DNA from: CAYGZC01 sp964354225
GTDB lineage: Bacteria > Bacteroidota > Ignavibacteria > UBA10030 > SZUA-254
DNA: 11,622 nucleotides
NCBI GenBank assembly: GCA_964354225.1
Contig: CAYGZC010000144.1
Location: forward strand, 1-11,622
Reading direction: 5' to 3'
Made by a program: the position numbers and the translations under genes. Position 1 is the first letter of the stretch; the number at the start of each line of letters is the position of its first letter. Below the pieces are notes generated by a model. That model was not told the origin of the DNA. It did no database searches and saw only the letters and a list, made by a program, of their open reading frames with translations. Positions 6,598 through 11,622 of the stretch are shown here, piece after piece.

Positions 6598-8079
6598 TTA
6601 TTGCATTTTGTGGACCTGTTCAGTGTTTTTTATAACACTGCCATTCCCTTTACCGTCTAACTTTGAAAGCAAATATTTATGAATGTTCTCTGCCGCAATC
6701 TTACCATCTCTCATTGCAAGAATTACGGTTGCACCGCCGCGTGTAAGATCACCGCCTGCAAAAATACCTTCACGGCTTGTCAGTTGAATATCGTTCACCA
6801 CAACCGTACTTCGTTTACTTACTTCCAAGCCAGATGTAGTCGATTGAATAATCGGATTCGGTTTTTGACCGACAGCCTCTATGATAGTTTGAACAGGAAT
6901 GACATACTCAGATCCTTTTATTGGAATCGGTTTGCGACGGCCAGACTCGTCCGGTTCACCAAGCTCCATCTTTTGACATTCGATTCCGGTAACCCATCCG
7001 TTGGCATCACCAATGATGCGGATTGGATTGGTTAGCATTACGAACTCGACACCTTCCTCTTCGGCATGATGTACTTCTTCTTCACGTGCAGGCATTTCTT
7101 TTCGAGATCGACGATAGATGAGATACGCTTTCTTCGCACCGAGTCGGAGTGAGGTACGTACTGCATCCATTGCTGTATTTCCACCACCGATTACAGCAAT
7201 TTCTTTTCCAACTTTTATTGGAGTATCCGAATCAGGAAATTGATACGCCTTCATCAAATTAATGCGAGTTAGATATTCATTCGCCGAGTATACGCCGCTT
7301 AAACTTTCACCAGGAATTCCCATGAATGTAGGTGTTCCAGCACCTGTTCCCAAAAATATCGCACCGAATCCCCATTCATTAAACAACTCATCAATTGTAG
7401 CTGTCCGACCGATAACAAAGTTAGGGTATATTTCAACACCCAGAGATTTGATTCGGTCAGTTTCTAAATCAAGAATCGTTCGTGGTAAACGAAACTCCGG
7501 TATACCATACCTTAATACCCCCCCCACAGCATGGAGTGCTTCAAAGATTGTTACTTTATAACCGAGCTTGGCAAGCTCCGCTGCGCAAGTTAAACCCGCT
7601 GGTCCAGAACCAACGATTGCGACCTTCTGATCACGATGCTCTGTAATAACCGGCGCAACGAAAAGATTATGAACCAACTCATAATCGGCAACGAACCGTT
7701 CCAACTTACCAATGGCGACCGGATCATGTTTCTTCCCGAGAGTACACACAATCTCGCATTGACTTTCCTGCGGACAAACGCGGCCACAAATTGCCGGTAA
7801 GTAATTCGCTTCACGGATTTTATTAACTGCACCAATGTAATCTTTCTGGAGTATAAGCTGGATGAACGTACGAATATCGATTGTAACCGGACATCCTTCG
7901 ATGCACACAGGATTTTTACATTCAAGGCAGCGTTTTGCTTCTATTAGCGCGCGTTCTTCATCCAAACCGGATGAGACTTCAAGAAAATTTTTGTTTCGAT
8001 CTTCCGGGGTTTGCTCAATTGAAGCTTGGCGAGGAAGCTTCATTCTCTCAGAGGGTTTCATTGGATTAACGTTATTCAT
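6598..8079 (-). CDS. nfnB: NADPH-binding subunit of NADH-dependent ferredoxin:NADP+ oxidoreductase (NfnB / GltA-like)
   Basis: This is the large subunit of the cytoplasmic bifurcating transhydrogenase NfnAB, which links reduced ferredoxin plus NADH with two NADP+. The 493 residues include eight cysteines for two 4Fe-4S clusters in the N-terminal part (C51, C54, C59, C63; C98, C102, C108, C112). An FAD site GSGPAG is at 157-162, an NADPH Rossmann site GGGNTA at 298-303 with YRRSRKEMPA at 322-331, and the second FAD motif GIFAGGDLTRGGATVILAM at 438-456. Glutamate synthase small subunit has the same architecture; the adjacent nfnA and absence of a large glutamate synthase gene favour NfnB. Its ATG overlaps the nfnA stop (ATGA), with GGAGGT 5 bases upstream. 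A run of eight G (8 C on the + strand at 7518-7525) encodes part of AVGGVLRYG. Confidence 0.92.
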   Translation of the reverse strand: MNNVNPMKPSERMKLPRQASIEQTPEDRNKNFLEVSSGLDEERALIEAKRCLECKNPVCIEGCPVTIDIRTFIQLILQKDYIGAVNKIREANYLPAICGRVCPQESQCEIVCTLGKKHDPVAIGKLERFVADYELVHNLFVAPVITEHRDQKVAIVGSGPAGLTCAAELAKLGYKVTIFEALHAVGGVLRYGIPEFRLPRTILDLETDRIKSLGVEIYPNFVIGRTATIDELFNEWGFGAIFLGTGAGTPTFMGIPGESLSGVYSANEYLTRINLMKAYQFPDSDTPIKVGKEIAVIGGGNTAMDAVRTSLRLGAKKAYLIYRRSRKEMPAREEEVHHAEEEGVEFVMLTNPIRIIGDANGWVTGIECQKMELGEPDESGRRKPIPIKGSEYVIPVQTIIEAVGQKPNPIIQSTTSGLEVSKRSTVVVNDIQLTSREGIFAGGDLTRGGATVILAMRDGKIAAENIHKYLLSKLDGKGNGSVIKNTEQVHKMQ

Positions 8080-8930
8080 CGCCCACCTCCCGCTGCATCT
8101 GCAAGCTCTAAAAGCTTACACCGCTCCTCCGATAGTTTCTCAAGATCAACATATGTTCTATTTCTCATAATCAATTCATCAAAATCTACAAGATGTGCAT
8201 CAAATTCCGGTCCATCTACACATGCGAATTTCATTTGCCCACCTATCGATACACGACACCCACCGCACATGCCAGTTCCATCAACCATGATTGCATTCAA
8301 GCTAACAAGCGTTTTCGTTCCATATTTTTTTGTCAAATTTGAAACCGCTTTCATCATTGGAAGCGGACCAATTGCGTACACAGCATGAATATCTTTGTTA
8401 GTATCAAGCAGATCTTTCAAAGGATCGGTGACAATACCTTTCCAACCATACGATCCGTCATCGGTTGTAACAAAGCTTTCCTTAGAAAGCGCTGCCATTT
8501 CATTTTCAAGTATGATTAAATCTTTAGATCGTGCACCGACGATGCTGTAAATTGTATTTCCTGCATCTTTTAACGCACGGGCAATTGGATAAACTTCTGC
8601 GGTTCCAACACCACCGCCGATACATACAACAGCACCATGATTCTCTATTGGTGTTGGCATTCCGAGTGGTCCCACGACATCCAGTATAAAATCGCCTACT
8701 TGTTTCGTCGCAAGCAACTTGGTTGTTTTTCCGATTGCTTGAACGATTATTGTAATAGTACCAGCAGAAATATCACTATCGACAATTGTGATTGGGATCC
8801 GTTCACCATTCTCAACAACCCTTAGCATTATAAAGTTTCCCGCTTTACGCTTCCGGGCGATGAATGGGGCTTTAATCATATACTTTGTTATTGTGGATGA
8901 AAGTATTTCTTTTTCTATAATTAAAAACAT
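8076..8930 (-). CDS. nfnA: NADH-binding subunit of NADH-dependent ferredoxin:NADP+ oxidoreductase (NfnA)
   Basis: This is the small flavoprotein subunit of NfnAB, related to dihydroorotate dehydrogenase electron-transfer subunits. Its 284 residues show an FAD-binding N-terminal barrel (ARKRKAGNFIMLRV at 25-38, GERIPITIVD at 42-51) and a nucleotide-binding motif CIGGGVGTAEVYPIARAL at 103-120. The C-terminal 2Fe-2S site is D217, C222, C225 and C237. The spacing D-x4-C-x2-C-x11-C equals that of the structurally known Thermotoga NfnA, whose unusual aspartate ligand is part of the bifurcation mechanism; its retention argues for true NfnA rather than a PyrK. The start aligns with family N-termini (MFxIxEKE), although no Shine-Dalgarno is visible before the ATG. 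The tail AGGGR is encoded by the nfnB ribosome site. It lies 81 bases after the hemerythrin gene and probably shares or follows its transcript. Confidence 0.92.
   Translation of the reverse strand: MFLIIEKEILSSTITKYMIKAPFIARKRKAGNFIMLRVVENGERIPITIVDSDISAGTITIIVQAIGKTTKLLATKQVGDFILDVVGPLGMPTPIENHGAVVCIGGGVGTAEVYPIARALKDAGNTIYSIVGARSKDLIILENEMAALSKESFVTTDDGSYGWKGIVTDPLKDLLDTNKDIHAVYAIGPLPMMKAVSNLTKKYGTKTLVSLNAIMVDGTGMCGGCRVSIGGQMKFACVDGPEFDAHLVDFDELIMRNRTYVDLEKLSEERCKLLELADAAGGGR
8085..8090 (-). promoter_or_regulatory. ribosome binding site of nfnB inside the end of nfnA
   Basis: On the - strand GGAGGT lies 5 bases before the nfnB ATG and overlaps the glycine codons that end nfnA. Together with the 4-base ATGA overlap it indicates translational coupling of the two subunits, as expected for an obligate heterodimer. 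Confidence 0.75.
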
Positions 8931-9011
8931 TAATTCGCCGAATATTTACCAATTAATATACCACTTTTTCGGAAACTTACCTAAAAAATACTGCGATCTT
9001 TTCTGTTAGAA

Positions 9012-9551
9012 TTAATTTACCGAGATAATATCTTTTCGAAGCTGTTCATACTCATCGGATTGCAGAACACGCTTCACCATCGGAAAGAGAATTGTATTTT
9101 CTTTGATGATATGATTCCTAATTTTTTCAACAACCTCTTGCGAGGATTGGATAAGCTCACGAATTGTTGTTCCATGTATCCGACCATCTTCAACATCTTT
9201 AATAGACGTCATCAGCTCGTTGAATGCCTGCCAAATTTCTCGGCGTTCATGTCTAAGTACATTGGGGGATTCAAAGATATGTTTTTCTAACAACGGGAAA
9301 AGAAATATTTCTTCTTTATCGCTATGTTTACGCATTTCAGCGGATATAAACGATGCGGCATTTGTCAGGTCTTGAAACGCTCGCCCCGAAAATCCATGTA
9401 ATTGAATTGACTCGACAGAATCCGCAACTACCGAAAGCTTTTCCAATACTTTATTATGCTCTTTCATTAATACTTCGATTGGGTCATCGAATCGCATCCG
9501 GGATTTCTCCATTACCGATCTCTTATTTGCTGCCCGAACTTTCTCTTTCAT
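9012..9551 (-). CDS. hemerythrin-like HHE domain protein
   Basis: This is a small cytoplasmic all-helical protein of 179 residues. The di-iron ligand pattern of the HHE family is complete: H32, H76 with E80 (HSDKE), H101, and H147 with E151 (HIIKE). There is no fused sensor or PAS domain and no membrane segment. Such proteins bind oxygen or nitric oxide at a non-heme di-iron site and are linked to oxygen/NO sensing, iron handling or repair of iron-sulfur centres. Here it precedes genes for a transhydrogenase with three iron-sulfur clusters, so a protective role is a reasonable inference. The exact start is uncertain: M1 (9551), M14 and M19 are all possible, since the basic first 20 residues lie outside the domain. 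It is the first gene of the leftward row; the 213-base gap upstream leaves room for a promoter. Confidence 0.85.
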   Translation of the reverse strand: MKEKVRAANKRSVMEKSRMRFDDPIEVLMKEHNKVLEKLSVVADSVESIQLHGFSGRAFQDLTNAASFISAEMRKHSDKEEIFLFPLLEKHIFESPNVLRHERREIWQAFNELMTSIKDVEDGRIHGTTIRELIQSSQEVVEKIRNHIIKENTILFPMVKRVLQSDEYEQLRKDIISVN

Positions 9552-9764
9552 CTTCGCTTTTGACTGATCAACTATTATTTAACCCATAGAGTAACATCAA
9601 TTGGTGTGCCAGTACAAAAGTGTATTATTTTGAGAAAAGATTTAATTGACTTTGATATTTTTGTATAAAAAATGGATACACCCCTCGTCACAAACCGTTA
9701 AAGGATCGACACTTCTCATGCGTGAAAATTTTGATGGGTATTAAATATCAGAGGTGATAACTAT
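9552..9764. other. intergenic region upstream of the hemerythrin-nfn-buk-ptb row
   Basis: This 213-base AT-rich gap separates two leftward genes. It should hold the 3' end of the peptidase transcript and the promoter of the row. I found no convincing hairpin terminator, no full FNR/HcpR-type palindrome and no well-spaced -35/-10 pair on the - strand. No ORF with a plausible start is present. Confidence 0.4.
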
Positions 9765-11621
9765 TCAACGCTCTCTGACCAAAATCATCTTTTTGATGAC
9801 TTGCCTCTCAGATGTCTGTAAACGATAAAAATAGGCACCAGACGGCAGATCACCCGCATTCCAGAAAACCCGATAATCTCCCATTGTTTTAATATCATCT
9901 ACAAGAGTTTCGACCTTTTGCCCGAGCAGATTAAAAACTTCCAATTTAACTTTAATCTTTTTAGGGATGTGGTAATCTATCTGTGTCGTCTGGTCGAATG
10001 GATTGGGGTAATTTTGTTGTAATATGAGCGATGACTGCAGATCTTCAAAAACATTTTTAAGCACCCACTCCTCAGGATCAAGCTGGACTGCTTTGATGGA
10101 ATGTATAACTGCAAATGATGAAATTTGCCGCTGGACATTGTTGAATACGGTAATAGTAGTATCCCACCCTTCGCCGACAAGTTTGATATCCAGAGGCATC
10201 ATAAAGATTGAAGGGTGTGATGTGTGCATAGCTTGATTGATTTCGATAGTGATTATATAATTTCCAGTAGAATATCGTTCACCCCATTGTAATGAATAGT
10301 ATGGGTAATTTTCACCGTATATCCATTCATTAAAGAAATAGGTAAGGTCTGTGCCGCTCGTCGATTCACAGACGGATTGAAAGTCGTGCGTTGAAGCTGT
10401 TTTGTATTTAAGTGTTGGTTGATTTGCATAATTATATAGCGAACGAAAAAATACACTATCACCCAAAACATGACGAAGCATATGGAGTACTGCAGCACCT
10501 TTTGAGTATACACGCGAGCCATCAAACAAATCCCGGACAACGGAGGTGTCGTTCATATAGATACTGCCCATAGCGAATCGCGCGTTACTCAACTGCTCTT
10601 TCATGTACTTCCGATACGCAGAATTGCCATATCGATTTTCAAGATAAAGAGCAGTAGAGTATTGAGCAAATCCCTCATTCAGCCACAGATCCGACCAAGT
10701 GCGGCAAGTAATCATATCTCCGAACCATTGATGTGCAAGCTCGTGTGCAATTGTGTTCTCATCATAAGTTGTTGTCGATGTCATTGTTTGATGCTCCATC
10801 GCACCGCCTCTGCCAAAATCGGCATGTCCATATTTTTCTTTGATAAACGGGTATAACCCAAACATGTCGGAGAAAATCTCAAGCATATCCACTGTTCGAG
10901 GGAGATTCTCTTTTGCCGAGGATAAATTTTCGGGAAGCACATAGTTCAACACCTCCATCGAATCCATTGGAGAGTAACGAAACCAATTTGAAAATTGCAC
11001 ATAATTTGTTATAGCAACTGAAATGAGATATGATGCAATTGGATATCGCTCTTGCCAATAGTGTGTTTTCGTTCCATCTCCGTTATTTATTACCGAATCA
11101 AGTTTACCGTTTGATCCAACTTTGAATGCAGAATCACAGGTAACAATAATATCTGCCGAATCTGCTTTATCGGAGGGATGATCTTGGCACGGGAACCAAT
11201 CACGCGCACCATACGGCTCACTTAGTGACCAAACCCAGGGAACATCTGCATGTGTTCCGAACATAAAACTTCCAAAGCCGGTGCTTAATGGTAAACCCCG
11301 GTAATAAATATCAACTGTAAACCACTGCCCTGAGGGGAAAATGAAATCAAGATTAATATTTAAGGATGCTTGTTCCTGTACAAAAGGATATAACACCCCA
11401 TCGACCTTTACAGAATCAACGTGCATCGAGTTCATTAAATCGAATACTAACATTGCCGAGACCGGTTCTCGACTTACTCCCTTGATAGTGACAACACCAT
11501 TAAGATATTGCGGATTTGTGGTAATGGTCAGATTCAATCTATAGTACGAAACATCACACCATTCGCTGGCAACGCTTTTTTGCTCTCGGACTGAAACCTG
11601 TTTTTCATACCGTTTCATTTC
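9765..11621 (-). CDS. secreted M1-family zinc aminopeptidase with T9SS sorting domain, N-terminus outside the window
   Basis: This is an extracellular or surface metallopeptidase of the aminopeptidase N family. Numbered from the first in-window Met (11618): an N-terminal beta domain (about 20-210), substrate-anchoring GGAMEH at 271-276 in the place of GAMEN, zinc motif HELAH at 292-296 with the third ligand E315 in NEGFA, and VYSKGAAVLHML at 370-381 containing the conserved catalytic tyrosine Y371. A linker leads to a type IX secretion sorting domain at about 532-617 (QNYPNPF, VFNLLGQKVETLV, LPSGAYFYRL, final KKMILVRE). There is no signal peptide after this Met, and the frame is open to the window edge, so the true start and signal peptide must lie further right. 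It is transcribed in the same direction as the row to its left, but with a 213-base gap is probably a separate unit. Confidence 0.9.
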   Translation of the reverse strand, partial: EMKRYEKQVSVREQKSVASEWCDVSYYRLNLTITTNPQYLNGVVTIKGVSREPVSAMLVFDLMNSMHVDSVKVDGVLYPFVQEQASLNINLDFIFPSGQWFTVDIYYRGLPLSTGFGSFMFGTHADVPWVWSLSEPYGARDWFPCQDHPSDKADSADIIVTCDSAFKVGSNGKLDSVINNGDGTKTHYWQERYPIASYLISVAITNYVQFSNWFRYSPMDSMEVLNYVLPENLSSAKENLPRTVDMLEIFSDMFGLYPFIKEKYGHADFGRGGAMEHQTMTSTTTYDENTIAHELAHQWFGDMITCRTWSDLWLNEGFAQYSTALYLENRYGNSAYRKYMKEQLSNARFAMGSIYMNDTSVVRDLFDGSRVYSKGAAVLHMLRHVLGDSVFFRSLYNYANQPTLKYKTASTHDFQSVCESTSGTDLTYFFNEWIYGENYPYYSLQWGERYSTGNYIITIEINQAMHTSHPSIFMMPLDIKLVGEGWDTTITVFNNVQRQISSFAVIHSIKAVQLDPEEWVLKNVFEDLQSSLILQQNYPNPFDQTTQIDYHIPKKIKVKLEVFNLLGQKVETLVDDIKTMGDYRVFWNAGDLPSGAYFYRLQTSERQVIKKMILVRER

Positions 11622-11622
11622 G

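Noticed and set aside
9646..9669. TTGACT ... TATAAA on the + strand as a promoter
   Set aside because: The spacing is only 12 bases and no + strand gene lies downstream.
1..11622. CRISPR array, tRNA, rRNA or insertion sequence
   Set aside because: I saw no regularly spaced repeats, no cloverleaf-type sequence in the gaps, and no transposase or integrase motif in any frame.

Overview
This window most likely comes from an anaerobic or facultative, moderately AT-rich member of the Bacteroidota/Ignavibacteriota (FCB) group. The best taxonomic clue is the C-terminal sorting domain of the peptidase at the right edge (QNYPNPF followed by VFNLLGQ and a final KKMILVRE), the type-IX-secretion tail typical of that group. 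The octaheme cytochrome and the NfnAB-Buk-Ptb energy operon fit an anaerobic, amino-acid-fermenting or nitrogen-oxide-using lifestyle. The assignment is an inference from gene content; there is no rRNA in the window.

Left part (1-2350, + strand): the tail of a 4Fe-4S ferredoxin-like protein, a class I SAM-dependent methyltransferase with a sharp internal drop in GC content, and a complete octaheme c-type cytochrome of the hydroxylamine-oxidoreductase (HAO) family. A strong hairpin that can act as a terminator follows the cytochrome gene.

Middle part (about 2350-4614, + strand): an accessory island. It holds a 57-codon ORF with a near-perfect Shine-Dalgarno and a possible promoter, a DUF2971-type gene, and a membrane-anchored protein with a RadC-like JAB/MPN domain that seems to lack the catalytic glutamate. 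The DUF2971 gene is bracketed by an exact 10-bp inverted pair (GTTAGCTGCC / GGCAGCTAAC), arranged as an integron-type or similar gene cassette would be. A good terminator pointing to the - strand lies left of these genes, where no - strand gene exists. It may be the original terminator of the neighbouring operon, displaced by insertion.

Right part (4615-9551, - strand): a compact operon-like row, read right to left: hemerythrin-like protein, NfnA, NfnB, butyrate kinase, phosphate butyryltransferase. nfnA and nfnB overlap by 4 nt; nfnB-buk-ptb are separated by only a few bases. NfnAB balances NADH, NADPH and reduced ferredoxin. Ptb and Buk convert butyryl-CoA (or branched acyl-CoA from amino acids) to the acid with ATP formation. 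The two functions are logically linked, because acyl-CoA from ferredoxin-linked oxidation yields both ATP and reduced ferredoxin.

Right edge (9765-window end, - strand): a secreted M1-family zinc aminopeptidase with a T9SS sorting domain; its signal peptide must lie outside the window. I saw no rRNA, tRNA, CRISPR array, transposase or integrase.
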